Shown in pieces: positions 53,246 through 62,501 of a stretch of DNA of 64,000 nucleotides. Positions within the stretch are counted from its first letter, which is position 1; the number at the start of each line of letters is the position of its first letter. The DNA is from Massilia rhizosphaerae (GTDB lineage Bacteria > Pseudomonadota > Gammaproteobacteria > Burkholderiales > Burkholderiaceae_D): contig NZ_JADKYX010000018.1 in the NCBI RefSeq assembly GCF_016093545.1, positions 62,001 to 126,000 on the forward strand. Reading direction: 5' to 3'. The translations under genes and the position numbers were made by a program. Below the pieces are notes generated by a model, which did not search any database, had not been told where the DNA came from, and saw only the letters and a list, made by a program, of their open reading frames with translations.

Positions 53246-54598
53246 TCAACGGTAGAGACAAGCTCCGGCGCCGGGTTGGAGCGACCGCGCCACCGCCAAC
53301 GCGGATTGGCCGCTCGTCGGTATTTCTACGTTCTCGGAGCGAGGGCTTGCGACTGCGCAGCGCCGCAAGATCGTGTCGCACGCGATCGACACGGGCTCCC
53401 CGGCAAAGCGGGACGCAATGTCCCTGCAGCGGTCGTGCACACGGGCGTCAGAGATCAACTCGCCCAACGTCGCCGCTGCTGTTTTCGCATTGTAGTCGGA
53501 CGGAAGGATTTCGCGAGCGACACCGAGATTGGTCGCGGCCAGCGCATTGTCGAATTGATCGTACGCCACCGGACGGATCAATTGAGGAACGCCTGCCCGC
53601 AGCGCTTGGCTGGTCGTGCCGATGCCCCCGTGATGCACGAAGGCAGCCAGTTTCGGCAGCAGCGCTCGGAAAGGGGCATACGGTACGTGAAGCACGGTTG
53701 GCGGAAGTTGAGCGGGTATTTGTTCACGGAAGTGGGACAGAAGAATACCGCGCATCCCGGCACGTTCACATGCCCGAACCGAATGGGCGAAGAATTCCCG
53801 GGCATTGGCGGTCGCCGTGCCGGCGGAGAAGCCGACAGGCGGACTCCCTGCTGAAATGAACTCGCTGATCCATGCGGCGAGCGGTTCATGGATACCGTGG
53901 TCATAGAGCGGAAATCCGGTCAGCACCAGTTCCGATGGCCAATCAGGCTGAGGGCTAGAAAACCAGTCCGGGAACATCCCCAGTACACAGTCTGCTCGAT
54001 GTATCCACGACTGAAAGACGTTTTCCACCGGTGACAAGCCCAGTCGGCTGCGCAACGCATTGAATGGTGCCGTGAAATGCGGGTTGTAGAACGCCTTGTC
54101 CATGACCCGCCATGAAAGCCGCTTGACCGACAGCGGGGCTTTTAGCCTGAGCCAATCGAAATTGGGGGTAAGGCGTGCCGGACGGATATTGGATCGTATC
54201 GCGGCGGCCGCCAGGTGAACCGTCGCACAAGGAAGGCCATGCGTTTCAGCAATCAGCCGATGCGCAAACATGAGTGAGCCGCCAATCGCCAGCGTCTGGC
54301 CCGGCAGGATGTCAGCCTGCATCGCTGCGTAATAGGACTCGGTGAGCCGTGCAAATTCGCGCGCCACCGCGGCCATCGCCTTCACCGGGTCGCTCTCCGA
54401 CTGAGCCGAGAAAAAAGCGTTGTACTCTTGAATCGTGCCCACGGGCCGAAAGGCAGCGCCGGCCTGCGAAACGAGCCTGGCAAAAAATGGGTTTCCGTAT
54501 AACACAACCTCGTGCCCACGTTTGATGAATTCGCTCGCGAGAGCGACGAACGGCAAGACATCCCCGTGACTGCCCGCCGTCGTAATGAGTATGCGCAT
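53246..54598 (-). CDS. GT1-family glycosyltransferase (RhlB/sterol-glucosyltransferase-like)
   Basis: 450 aa. N-terminal ILITTAGSHGDVLPFVALASEFIKRGHEVVLYG is the acceptor-side fold. The C-terminal HHGGIGTTSQALRAGVPQLIRPVAYDQFDNA is the nucleotide-sugar motif of the GT-B superfamily. Relatives transfer rhamnose or glucose to hydroxylated lipids or natural products. It stands alone, 12 kb from the PKS genes, so a link to the polyketide is possible but not supported. The C-terminal ~30 residues look low in conservation. Confidence 0.87.
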   Translation of the reverse strand: MRILITTAGSHGDVLPFVALASEFIKRGHEVVLYGNPFFARLVSQAGAAFRPVGTIQEYNAFFSAQSESDPVKAMAAVAREFARLTESYYAAMQADILPGQTLAIGGSLMFAHRLIAETHGLPCATVHLAAAAIRSNIRPARLTPNFDWLRLKAPLSVKRLSWRVMDKAFYNPHFTAPFNALRSRLGLSPVENVFQSWIHRADCVLGMFPDWFSSPQPDWPSELVLTGFPLYDHGIHEPLAAWISEFISAGSPPVGFSAGTATANAREFFAHSVRACERAGMRGILLSHFREQIPAQLPPTVLHVPYAPFRALLPKLAAFVHHGGIGTTSQALRAGVPQLIRPVAYDQFDNALAATNLGVAREILPSDYNAKTAAATLGELISDARVHDRCRDIASRFAGEPVSIACDTILRRCAVASPRSENVEIPTSGQSALAVARSLQPGAGACLYR

Positions 54599-55103
54599 GA
54601 TTTAATCCCTGCTGGTGATATCAGATGAATTGCTTGGCCTAAGAAAGCGATGTCGGCTTCGTGCTGCGCATTCTGGACCTCGCACCAGGCCTGGTATTGA
54701 ACGGAAACGACAAGGCAAAACAACGTGATTTTTCGAGATCGTTGTCAATGACATCCCCACTCCTGAAGGTCGTCACGAGCGAACGTCGTACCCGCCCTCG
54801 CAATGCATTGACACGCGGACGGAAATCAGCCAGACTCAGCAAAGATGTTAGCGCTATTTGTTTGATGATACAGGATGTTATAGCCGCTCTATATCGCGAT
54901 GCACCCGTCGCCGCCACTGCTTGCCTGCCGCGCTCCCGGGAGCACCGATCCGCACACTGGCAGAGGTAACATGCTGGTGTACGAGGAAAACTGGCGCGCC
55001 ACCAGCAGGAGGGCGTGCCGCCCGGCCAGAAGCCATGGCAGGAAATCGACCACACCGCTGTCGGGGCGTGGCGCAGATGCAATAACAAACCAAGGAGACT
55101 TTT
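54599..55103. other. Divergent intergenic region
   Basis: About 505 bp between the glycosyltransferase and the sugar porter, which diverge. I see no gene. It contains both promoters by position and an AAGGAGAC ribosome-binding site ending 5 nt before the porter ATG. Confidence 0.5.
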
Positions 55104-56540
55104 ATGAACAGCACCAGTGCCGTCGAGAGCACAATGTCCATCCAGGAGGCGGAAAACACCCGCCTCATCATTCTGATCAGCTGCGTGGCCACCATTGGCG
55201 GCTTCCTGTTCGGCTTTGACAGTGGCGTCATCAACGGCACCGTCGACGGCCTGAAGCAGGCCTTCCATTCGACCTCCGCCGAGCTCGGATTCGAAGTCGC
55301 TTCGATGCTGCTGGGCTGCGCGCTCGGCGCCTTCACCGCCGGCCGGCTGGGCGACCTCTGGGGACGCCGTACGGTCCTGCTCATCTCGTCCGTGATGTTC
55401 CTGATGTCGGCGCTGGGCGCGGGCTTTGCAACGGTCTCGGCCGTCTTCGTCGCCGCCCGCATGCTGGGCGGCTTCGCGGTCGGCGCGGCCAGCGTGATGT
55501 CGCCGGCCTACATCGCCGAGGTGGCCTCGGCCCGCTACCGGGGCCGGCTGGCGACGGTCCAGCAGATCGCCATCATCAGCGGCCTGTTCTGCGCCTTCCT
55601 GAGCAATTATGGCCTGGCACACGCGGCCGGCGCTTCGACCGGCGTGCTGTGGCAGGGACAAGAAGCATGGCGCTGGATGTTCTGGATGATGGCGATTCCG
55701 TCCGTGCTGTTCCTGCTGCTGCTGCTGACGATCCCGGAAAGCCCGCGCTTCCTCGTCGCAAAGAAGCGCAAGGACGAGGCACTGGCCGTGCTGCAACGCC
55801 TGTACGGCGCTGCCGTGGCCCGCGCGAAATTCGACGCGATCGACGTGTCGCTGGCGGAAGACCACCACCGTCCGCGCCTGTCGGACCTGGTCAACAAGAC
55901 CACCGGCAAGCTGCGCCCGATCGTCTGGGTCGGCATCGGCCTGGCGACGTTCCAGCAGCTGGTCGGCATCAACGTGGTGTTCTATTACGGCGCGGTGCTG
56001 TGGCAGGCCGTGGGCTTTTCCGAGAGCGATGCCTTGCTGATCAACGTCCTGTCCGGTGGCCTGAGCATCGGCGCCTGCATCGTCACGGTGTTCCTGATCG
56101 ACCGCATCGGCCGCAAGCCCCTGCTGTGGATCGGCTCGGCCGGCATGGCGGTGACGCTCGGCCTGGTGGCGATCGCCTTCGCCAGCGCCTCGCTCGACGC
56201 CAACGGCAAACTGGCCCTGTCCGGCACGATGGGCGTGGTGGCCCTGGCCGCGGCGAACATCTACGTAATCTTCTTCAACATCTCCTGGGGTCCGGTGATG
56301 TGGGTCATGCTGGGCGAGATGTTCCCCAACCAGATCCGCGGCTCCGGCCTGGCGGTCGCCGGCGCGGCCCAATGGACGTCCAACTTCCTGATTACGGTGA
56401 CCTTCCCAATGCTGCTCACCGGCATCGGCCTGGCGGGCGCTTACGGCCTGTACACCCTGGCCGCGGTGATCTCGATCTACTTCGTGCTGCGCTACGTGCA
56501 TGAAACGCGCGGCAAGGAATTGGAGCAGATGGAAGGCTGA
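55104..56540 (+). CDS. Sugar-porter family MFS transporter
   Basis: 478 aa, about 12 membrane spans. Signatures: GFLFGFDSGVINGTVDGL in TM1, GRLGDLWGRRTVLL after TM2, IPESPRFLVAKKRKDEA before the central loop, FQQLVGINVVFYYG in TM7, DRIGRKPLLWIG, and VHETRGKELEQME at the C-terminus (PETKG-type). It imports a hexose or pentose with protons. The start has a strong AAGGAG. A strong terminator follows. Substrate cannot be assigned; an arabinofuranosidase lipoprotein lies 4 kb away. Confidence 0.9.
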   Translation: MNSTSAVESTMSIQEAENTRLIILISCVATIGGFLFGFDSGVINGTVDGLKQAFHSTSAELGFEVASMLLGCALGAFTAGRLGDLWGRRTVLLISSVMFLMSALGAGFATVSAVFVAARMLGGFAVGAASVMSPAYIAEVASARYRGRLATVQQIAIISGLFCAFLSNYGLAHAAGASTGVLWQGQEAWRWMFWMMAIPSVLFLLLLLTIPESPRFLVAKKRKDEALAVLQRLYGAAVARAKFDAIDVSLAEDHHRPRLSDLVNKTTGKLRPIVWVGIGLATFQQLVGINVVFYYGAVLWQAVGFSESDALLINVLSGGLSIGACIVTVFLIDRIGRKPLLWIGSAGMAVTLGLVAIAFASASLDANGKLALSGTMGVVALAAANIYVIFFNISWGPVMWVMLGEMFPNQIRGSGLAVAGAAQWTSNFLITVTFPMLLTGIGLAGAYGLYTLAAVISIYFVLRYVHETRGKELEQMEG

Positions 56541-56572
56541 GGGCGCGCGGTACTGCCGCTGGCAGCCAACTA

Positions 56573-56613
56573 AAATGTCGTTGATGATCGGATCCGCATC
56601 ATCAACGACATTT
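56573..56613 (+). terminator. Strong intrinsic terminator after the sugar porter
   Basis: A perfect 16-bp inverted repeat (AAATGTCGTTGATGAT at 56573-56588, complement at 56598-56613) with the loop CGGATCCGC, followed by CGTTTTT. It lies 32 nt after the porter stop. Confidence 0.85.
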
Positions 56614-56639
56614 CGTTTTTCAAGCGGTTCTCATGGGCG

Positions 56640-56940
56640 ATCAAGAGGGACATATACGCCACGCGCAGCTCGGCCGGCCCTTCGGCAGGCGCGCTCTTCC
56701 CGTCCCTGCCTTGGAGCGGCACGCCGATGAGGCTCACTTCCACCATTGCCTCGAAAGGCACGCCCTGCACGCCCCGGGAGCGCGGCTGGCCGGTCAGCGA
56801 AATCTCGGCCTTCAGCGGCTTGGCGCCCTGTTCACGCTCTGGCTGCCGCTGGAAGTCGCCACGCTCGCTCGAACCTGAACGGCTCAGCTCGACGGCAACG
56901 CCATCCTGTCGATGACGACGCCCGGGTCCACGGCGCGGTC
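56640..56940 (+). pseudogene. Possible decayed hybrid histidine kinase remnant
   Basis: Pieces in different plus frames resemble the end of a sensor kinase and the start of a receiver: SEISAFSG, then ALFTLWLPLE (typical kinase C-terminus), then AQLDGNAIL and VDDDARVHGAV. No continuous frame or ATPase boxes are seen. The match is short and may be chance. Confidence 0.25.
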
Positions 56941-59128
56941 AGCGTCTGGCCCGCGCCTGATGCAGTTTCTTGTAGCTGTCCATCAGGCGATGATGCCGGT
57001 CGAGCCCTTCCAGTTTCATGCTCGTCGGCGTCAAGCCGTGGAAGCGCACGCTGCCGTCGACCGAACCCAGCACCGCGTCCATCCGCGGATTGCCGTACAT
57101 CCGGCGCAAATTGGTCACGTAATCGTCCAGTTCCAGCTCGTCGTCCAGCACGACGTGCAGCACCACGTTCAACGCCTGATAGAACAAGCGCCGCTCGACG
57201 GTATTGTCGTTGTATTGCAGGAAGGCGCCCACCAGTTCGTGCGCCTCTTCGAATCGCTGCAAGGCGAGATTGATCAGCAACCGCAATTCGAGGACCGTCA
57301 ACTGGCCCCACTCCGTGTTTTCGTCGAACTCGATGCCGATCAGGGTGGCGATGTCGGAATACTCGTCCAGCTCGTTGTTCTCCAGACGATCCAGCAGCGC
57401 GGCCAGGGCGGCTTCGTCCAGGCGATGCAGGTTCAGGATATCTTCGCGGAACAGTAGCGACTTGTTGGTATTGTCCCAGACCAGATCCTCGACCGGGTAG
57501 ATTTCCGAATAGCCGGGCACCAGAATACGGCATGCCGTGGCGCCCAACTCGTCGTAGACCGCCATGTACACCTCCTTGCCCATGTCTTCGAGAATCCCGA
57601 GCAGGGTCGCGGCTTCCTCGGCATTGGCGTCCTTGCCTCGCGCGGTGAAATCCCACTCGACGAAATCGTGGTCCGCCCCGGCACTGAAAAAGCGCCACGA
57701 CACCACGCCGCTGGAATCGATGAAGTGCTCGACGAAGTTATAGGGCTCGGTCACGGCTTCGCTGGCGAAGGTCGGTTGCGGCAAATCGTTCAGGCCTTCG
57801 AAACTGCGCCCCTGCAGCAATTCCGTCAGACTCCGTTCCAGCGCCACCTCGAAGCTCGGGTGCGCGCCGAACGACGCGAACACGCCGCCGGTGCGCGGGT
57901 TCATCAACGTCACGCACATGACCGGATAGGCGCCGCCCAGCGACGCATCCTTGACCAGCACCGGAAAGCCCTGCGCTTCCAGTTCCTGAATCCCTGCCAC
58001 GATGCCCGGGTATTTCGCCAGCACGTCCTGCGGCACATCCGGCAATGCGATCTCGCCTTCCAGGATCTCGCGTTTTACCGCCCGCTCGAAAATCTCGGAC
58101 AGGCATTGCACCTGTGCTTCGGCCAGCGTATTCCCGGCGCTCATGCCATTGCTGGCGTAGAGATTTTCGATCAGGTTGGACGGGAAATACACCACCTCGC
58201 CGTCCGACTGCCGCACGAAGGGCAGCGAACAGATACCGCGCGCCACATTGCCGGAATTGGTGTCGTAGAGGTGCGATCCGCGCAACTCGCCGTCCGGGTC
58301 GTAAATGTCGCGGCAGTACGCATCGAGGATCCCATCCGGCAGCGCATCGTCGGGACCCGGCTGGAACCAGCGCTCGTTCGGGTAATGGACGAAGGCCGCG
58401 TTGGCGATCTCCTCGCCCCAGTAGCTGCCGGCATAGAAATGGTTGTTGCTGACCCGTTCGATATACTCGCCCAGGGCGGACGCCAACGCGCTTTCCTTGG
58501 TCGCGCCCTTGCCGTTGGTGAAACACATCGGCGAATGCGCATCGCGGATATGCAGCGACCACACGTTCGGTACGATATTTCGCCACGACGCGATTTCGAT
58601 CTTGATGCCAAGGTCCGCCAGCAGCGCCGACATATTGGCGATGGTGTGCTCCAGCGGCAGATCCTTGCCGGGGATATACGTCGCCGCGTCGGCGGCAGGC
58701 TGCAGCGCCAGCAATGCCTGCGCATCGGCATCCAGGTTCGCCACTTCTTCGATGACGAACTCGGGCCCGGTCTGCACCACTTTTTTGACGGTACAACGGT
58801 CGATCGAGCGCAAGATTCCCTGGCGGTCCTTTTCCGAGATGTCCGGCGGGAGTTCGACCTGGATCTTGAAAATCTGCTGGTAACGGTTTTCGGGGTCGAC
58901 GATATTATTCTGCGACAGCCGAATATTTTCGGTCGGAATATTGCGGGTGTTGCAATACAACTTCACGAAGTACGCCGCGCACAAGGCCGACGAGGCCAGA
59001 AAATAATCGAACGGGCCGGGCGCCGAGCCATCGCCCTTGTAGCGGATAGGCTGATCGGCGACGACCGTGAAGTCATCGAACTTGGCTTCAAGACGCAGCT
59101 TGTCGAGAAAGTTGACCTTAATTTCCAT
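56939..59128 (-). CDS. ycaO: OsmC-like/YcaO fusion protein
   Basis: 729 aa. Residues 1-135 form an OsmC-like domain (DKLRLEAKFDDFTVVADQP, GPFDYFLASSALCAAYFVKLYC). Residues ~150-575 are YcaO (GKGATKESALASALGEYIERVS, AEAQVQCLSEIFERAVKREIL, SLGGAYPVMCVTLMNP, ATP-binding Glu residues). A C-terminal helical region follows. YcaO enzymes use ATP to activate amide bonds; the E. coli member helps RimO modify ribosomal protein S12. No precursor peptide or cyclodehydratase partner is nearby, so a housekeeping role is likelier than RiPP synthesis. A hairpin terminator lies just upstream. Confidence 0.88.
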   Translation of the reverse strand: MEIKVNFLDKLRLEAKFDDFTVVADQPIRYKGDGSAPGPFDYFLASSALCAAYFVKLYCNTRNIPTENIRLSQNNIVDPENRYQQIFKIQVELPPDISEKDRQGILRSIDRCTVKKVVQTGPEFVIEEVANLDADAQALLALQPAADAATYIPGKDLPLEHTIANMSALLADLGIKIEIASWRNIVPNVWSLHIRDAHSPMCFTNGKGATKESALASALGEYIERVSNNHFYAGSYWGEEIANAAFVHYPNERWFQPGPDDALPDGILDAYCRDIYDPDGELRGSHLYDTNSGNVARGICSLPFVRQSDGEVVYFPSNLIENLYASNGMSAGNTLAEAQVQCLSEIFERAVKREILEGEIALPDVPQDVLAKYPGIVAGIQELEAQGFPVLVKDASLGGAYPVMCVTLMNPRTGGVFASFGAHPSFEVALERSLTELLQGRSFEGLNDLPQPTFASEAVTEPYNFVEHFIDSSGVVSWRFFSAGADHDFVEWDFTARGKDANAEEAATLLGILEDMGKEVYMAVYDELGATACRILVPGYSEIYPVEDLVWDNTNKSLLFREDILNLHRLDEAALAALLDRLENNELDEYSDIATLIGIEFDENTEWGQLTVLELRLLINLALQRFEEAHELVGAFLQYNDNTVERRLFYQALNVVLHVVLDDELELDDYVTNLRRMYGNPRMDAVLGSVDGSVRFHGLTPTSMKLEGLDRHHRLMDSYKKLHQARARR

Positions 59129-59155
59129 CGGAGATTTCCAAACTAATCAAAATAC

Positions 59156-59179
59156 AAAGCCCTGTGCAGACAGGGCTTT
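59156..59179 (-). terminator. Hairpin terminator upstream of ycaO
   Basis: AAAGCCCTGT (59156-59165), loop of four, ACAGGGCTTT (59170-59179). On the minus strand it is followed by GTATTTTG. It would end transcription coming from the right, before ycaO. Confidence 0.65.
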
Positions 59180-59203
59180 GCAGTCAATCAACCACCCGGG
59201 GGA

Positions 59204-59227
59204 TCACTCCCACTCGATGGCCAATGG
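59204..59227 (-). other. guaA-3'-end-like remnant, possible attachment site
   Basis: Minus-strand codons read P-L-A-I-E-W-E-stop (59227-59204), preceded at once by a stop codon. GMP synthetase genes typically end in IEWE-stop, and the DNA GATCGAGTGGGAGTGA is a known integration target of guaA-specific islands. A terminator hairpin follows 25 bp downstream, as after a real gene. The rest of guaA is absent. The match is short. Confidence 0.35.
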
Positions 59228-59423
59228 CTAAGTTTTCTAGGGTTTTTGCAGCATTTCTGGCTCAGTACCATTCAGGATACCATGCCAGGCGCATTGCCCC
59301 ACAACCCAGCAACAACGGCCATTACCTCGGTTTTGCCTGGAAACACGCGCGATCAAAGGGAGAACGAACGCGACGAGCGTCTTCCTGTAGAAATATTGCA
59401 TGTTTACGAACTACGGCGGGATC

Positions 59424-60488
59424 CTAGCGGCAGAGTGCGCTCACCGGGTTGTCCCCCTTCGCCGTGATGACGCTCAGGCGATACGGAAGTTTGATGTAGT
59501 CGTCCACATGCACGGCCGGGTTATTGCCCTGGAAGAGGTATTCGAGCGGCCGGCAAGGATCGATCGTCATCGTTTGATCGGCATTCTCCCGAATCATTTC
59601 GCCGTGAGAAATACCGTCCGACCACAGCCCGTCGACGTTATCGCGGCCGGCAAACGTATTCATTGGCGCGGACGAGAACGGCTCCCATTTTCCATCCAGC
59701 CCGTTGCTCTTCCAGATCCGGAAATAGCGCCCTTGCGGCGACATGGCCTCCACCAGCGTGATGTAGGTATTCGTGTTGGCAATCTTGTAGGTATTGCTCG
59801 CCTCGAACAGGTCTTCCGTTTTTCCGGTGAGCACGGCGACCGTATTGTGGAAGCCATTCGGGAACTGGGCGATATCGGTTTCGGAGCGCAACAGACGACC
59901 GTGGTCGTCGGTATTGAACAGGTAGCACTTCTTATCGTCGCAGATCACCCAGAAATCCAGCCAGCCCCCGCCTTGCGGTGGCTTGACGATGTCCGGGACG
60001 ACCGGAAAGAATGGTTTGGGGGCGCTCCAGGACATGGGATCGCCGATATCTTTCGAGGTGGAATAAAGTGGATCGCCGCCCTGGTAAACGAGATACCAGG
60101 TTTTTTGCGGAGCAAAATAAAAGACTTGCGGCGCGGCGCGATAACCCGGTCCCATCGGGGATTTGGCCAGCGGGACGATTTTCGCGGATGCCGCGTCCGA
60201 CCACTTGTCGAAGCTCGTGTACGCGAGCCCCCAGCCAGCCGACCCGGCGGTCGTCATGAAAACATGAAATTTGCCGTTCACGTGGACGATCGAAGGATCT
60301 TTTACCGCATAGATGGTCTGGTCCGGCTCCGGTTGAGGCGCGATCAGCGGCGCGCTCGCTGTCCAGTGAAACGCGGTCGCTTTCGTCGCCGCCGGCTCTG
60401 CGGTACGGCCCGTGGTCGTGCTGCATCCGGCCAGGACGGCCAAGATGGCCATGACGGCCGCCCCGAGAAGGCCTCTTCTGAATTTCAT
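59424..60488 (-). CDS. GH62-like alpha-L-arabinofuranosidase lipoprotein
   Basis: 354 aa. Lipoprotein signal (AAVMAILAVLAGC, Cys ~21). The catalytic domain shows GH62-type blocks: IYAVKDPSIVHVNGKFHVFMTTAG with the first Asp, YQGGDPLYSTSKDI, GGWLDFWVICDDKKCYLF, EDLFEASNTYKI and the C-terminal DGLWSDGISHGEMIR. GH62 enzymes release arabinose side chains from xylans or arabinans. It would be outer-membrane or periplasmic. No other polysaccharide genes adjoin it. Confidence 0.85.
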   Translation of the reverse strand: MKFRRGLLGAAVMAILAVLAGCSTTTGRTAEPAATKATAFHWTASAPLIAPQPEPDQTIYAVKDPSIVHVNGKFHVFMTTAGSAGWGLAYTSFDKWSDAASAKIVPLAKSPMGPGYRAAPQVFYFAPQKTWYLVYQGGDPLYSTSKDIGDPMSWSAPKPFFPVVPDIVKPPQGGGWLDFWVICDDKKCYLFNTDDHGRLLRSETDIAQFPNGFHNTVAVLTGKTEDLFEASNTYKIANTNTYITLVEAMSPQGRYFRIWKSNGLDGKWEPFSSAPMNTFAGRDNVDGLWSDGISHGEMIRENADQTMTIDPCRPLEYLFQGNNPAVHVDDYIKLPYRLSVITAKGDNPVSALCR

Positions 60489-60858
60489 GAATCTTCCCTA
60501 GTTATTGCGGACTTCCGCTTTCCCGACGTGCGCAAGTATTTAATATATAAGATACTTTCGAGAGTATAGATGACCCGTCGGTGGGCCGCAACATGTCTGC
60601 CGCCGGACACCACGCGCAGCGCGGACAACGCGGCCAGGTATCATGTGCGGGTGCCGGCCCCGGACACCCGGGATCGATAACGCATGCGGCGCGGAAGGAC
60701 GGCCGTCCGCCCCCCTTTTTTCCGACGAATCCGATCATGAATAACATCACGCAGCAGCAGCTGCGCGCGATGATGACCACGGCCGACGCCGACGCCCGCA
60801 GCGGCCGGGGGCCGGGTCCTGTACCATACGGGCCCGGCCCTTTTTACCATCGTCGTCC
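60489..60858. other. Divergent intergenic region
   Basis: About 370 bp between the GH62 gene and the rhodanese gene. A short AT-rich stretch at 60538-60570 is likely the GH62 promoter. Short open frames exist but none has a family match or a good start. Confidence 0.45.
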
Positions 60859-61875
60859 TTGAACCGCATCCCGTCCCCAGGCCCGCGCCGCGACCTCGCC
60901 CGCGCGCGCCACCTCGTCACGCCCGCGTGGATCGCGGGCCTCGTCGCCGGCGCGCCGGTCGCCGCGCCGCCCGCCGGCGCCTGGCGCCTGTTCGAGGCCG
61001 GCTGCGGCGCCGCCGCGGCCTTCGCGGCCGGCCACGTGCCGCGCGCCGGCTACCTCGACACGGCGTGGTTCGAGCGCGGGCCGCTGTGGAACAAGGTGCC
61101 GGACGCCGAACTGGCGCGGCTGCTGCCCGCGCACGGCATCCGCCACGACGTCACCGTCGTCCTGTACGGCCGCAACGTGCTGGCCGCGGCGCGCATCGCG
61201 CACCTGCTGCTGGTGGCAGGCGTCGCCGACGTGCGCCTGCTCGACGGCGGCTTCGCGGCCTGGCAACGGGCCGGGCTGGCGCTGGAAGCGGGGCCGCCGC
61301 GGCGCGGCCCGGCGGCGGCAGGCTTCGGCGCCGCGCTGCCCGCGCGGCCCGACTGGCTGTTCGACATGGACGGGGTGCGGCGCCTGCAGGCCGACGGCCG
61401 GGGCACCCTGGTCAGCATCCGCACGTGGGACGAATTCGTCGGCCGCACCTCGGGCTACGGCTACATCGACGCCAGTGGCGAGATCCCGGGCGCGCTGTGG
61501 GGCCGCGCCGGCGTCGACGGCGACGTGAACAGCATGGCCGCGTTCCACGACGCCGCCGGGTGCATGAAGCCGGCGGCGGCCATCCGCGCGATGTGGGCGG
61601 CGGCGGGCATCCGCCCGGAACGGCAGGTCGTGTTCTACTGCGGCACCGGCTGGCGCGCGTCGCTGGCGTTCTTCTACGCCTGGCTGATGGGCTGGGAGCG
61701 CATCGCCGTGTACGACGGCGGCTGGTGCGAATGGAGCCGCGACCCGGCCAATCCGGTCGTGCGCCGCGGCGCGCACAGGACCGCCTCTCAGGAACCAGCC
61801 GGCGAATCCGCCGGCGCAGCACTCGGCGCGGCGCGCGTGCCGATCCGCTTCACCGGCAGCTGGTCGACGCGGTAG
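60859..61875 (+). CDS. Two-domain rhodanese-type sulfurtransferase
   Basis: 338 aa. The first rhodanese unit (residues ~20-140: FAAGHVPRAGYLDT, VTVVLYGRN) lacks a Cys in its loop. The second (~165-300) carries the catalytic loop VFYCGTGWRAS and the closing YDGGWCEWSRDPANPV. This matches thiosulfate/3-mercaptopyruvate sulfurtransferases. The last ~30 residues after NPV are unlike the family and lie antisense over a CorC-type remnant, so the original stop may have been lost. The start is a TTG/ATG region within a GC-rich stretch and is uncertain by a few codons. Confidence 0.83.
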   Translation: MNRIPSPGPRRDLARARHLVTPAWIAGLVAGAPVAAPPAGAWRLFEAGCGAAAAFAAGHVPRAGYLDTAWFERGPLWNKVPDAELARLLPAHGIRHDVTVVLYGRNVLAAARIAHLLLVAGVADVRLLDGGFAAWQRAGLALEAGPPRRGPAAAGFGAALPARPDWLFDMDGVRRLQADGRGTLVSIRTWDEFVGRTSGYGYIDASGEIPGALWGRAGVDGDVNSMAAFHDAAGCMKPAAAIRAMWAAAGIRPERQVVFYCGTGWRASLAFFYAWLMGWERIAVYDGGWCEWSRDPANPVVRRGAHRTASQEPAGESAGAALGAARVPIRFTGSWSTR

Positions 61876-62374
61876 TGGTCGACGTCCAGCACCTCGAACC
61901 GCATCCCGTCGTATTCGACGCTGTCGGTGGGCCTGGGCACCTTGCGCGGCATGTCCATCATGAAGCCGGCCGCCGTCTCGGCAAGCGCTTCATGTCCGCC
62001 ACCGGCATGCGGCCGTCGATCAGCCACGAGCCGTCCTCGCGCTGCATGGCCTGCTGGTCGGCCGCCAGCGGCGCGCCCCACTTGCCCATCACGGTGACCA
62101 TGATGTCGCTCGGCGTGACGACGCCGACGACGAGCGCGTATTCGTTGATCACGACCGCGAACGTCTCCTTGGTGGCGCGGAAGCGGTCGCGCAGTTCGGA
62201 CAGGGTCAGCGTGTCGGGAATGATCAGGACCGTGCGGATGCTCGATTCGTTCAGCTGGAAGCGCGACTGGTTGTTCAACAGGCGCACGAGGATGTCGCAC
62301 GTGTCGACGTAGCCGATCACGCGGTCGATCACGCCGTCGCACACCGGGAATTTACCGCAGAATGGATGAACCAC
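61788..62374 (-). pseudogene. Truncated, frameshifted CorC/HlyC-type CBS protein
   Basis: From 62374 one frame gives part of a CBS pair (GYVDTCDILVRLL, TLSELRDRFRATKETFAVVINEYALVVGVVTPSDIMVTVMG, DGRMPVADMKRL). It then breaks, and a second frame continues with the CorC_HlyC domain (ETAAGFMMDMPRKVPRP, MRFEVLDVDHYRVDQL). The N-terminal DUF21 membrane domain and first CBS part are missing. So the gene is both truncated and shifted. Intact homologs are transporter-associated inner membrane proteins. Confidence 0.75.
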
Positions 62375-62501
62375 CCGTCATGACGCTTGCCGACCTCGCC
62401 CGCGCGATCCTGCTGTCCGCCCTCCTCGGCGCGTCCGCGTGCTCGACCCGTCACGCCCGTTGAAAGGCCTGGCATGGGTTCCGATATCGGCATATTGGCG
62501 C

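Noticed and set aside
53246..54598. Glycosyltransferase as tailoring gene of the polyketide
   Set aside because: It is 12 kb outside the last lux-box unit, with no lux box or leader element of its own.
56939..59128. YcaO as sign of a RiPP (azole or thioamide) cluster
   Set aside because: No precursor peptide, E1-like partner or protease nearby; the OsmC-YcaO form fits the stand-alone housekeeping type.
60737..60862. Short frame MNNITQQQLRAMM running into the rhodanese start
   Set aside because: The end is Gly/Pro-rich low-complexity sequence and there is no family match.
62380..62463. 27-codon plus-strand frame with a lipobox-like LLGASAC
   Set aside because: Very short, no supporting SD or neighbours; hydrophobic Ala/Leu runs arise readily at this GC content.
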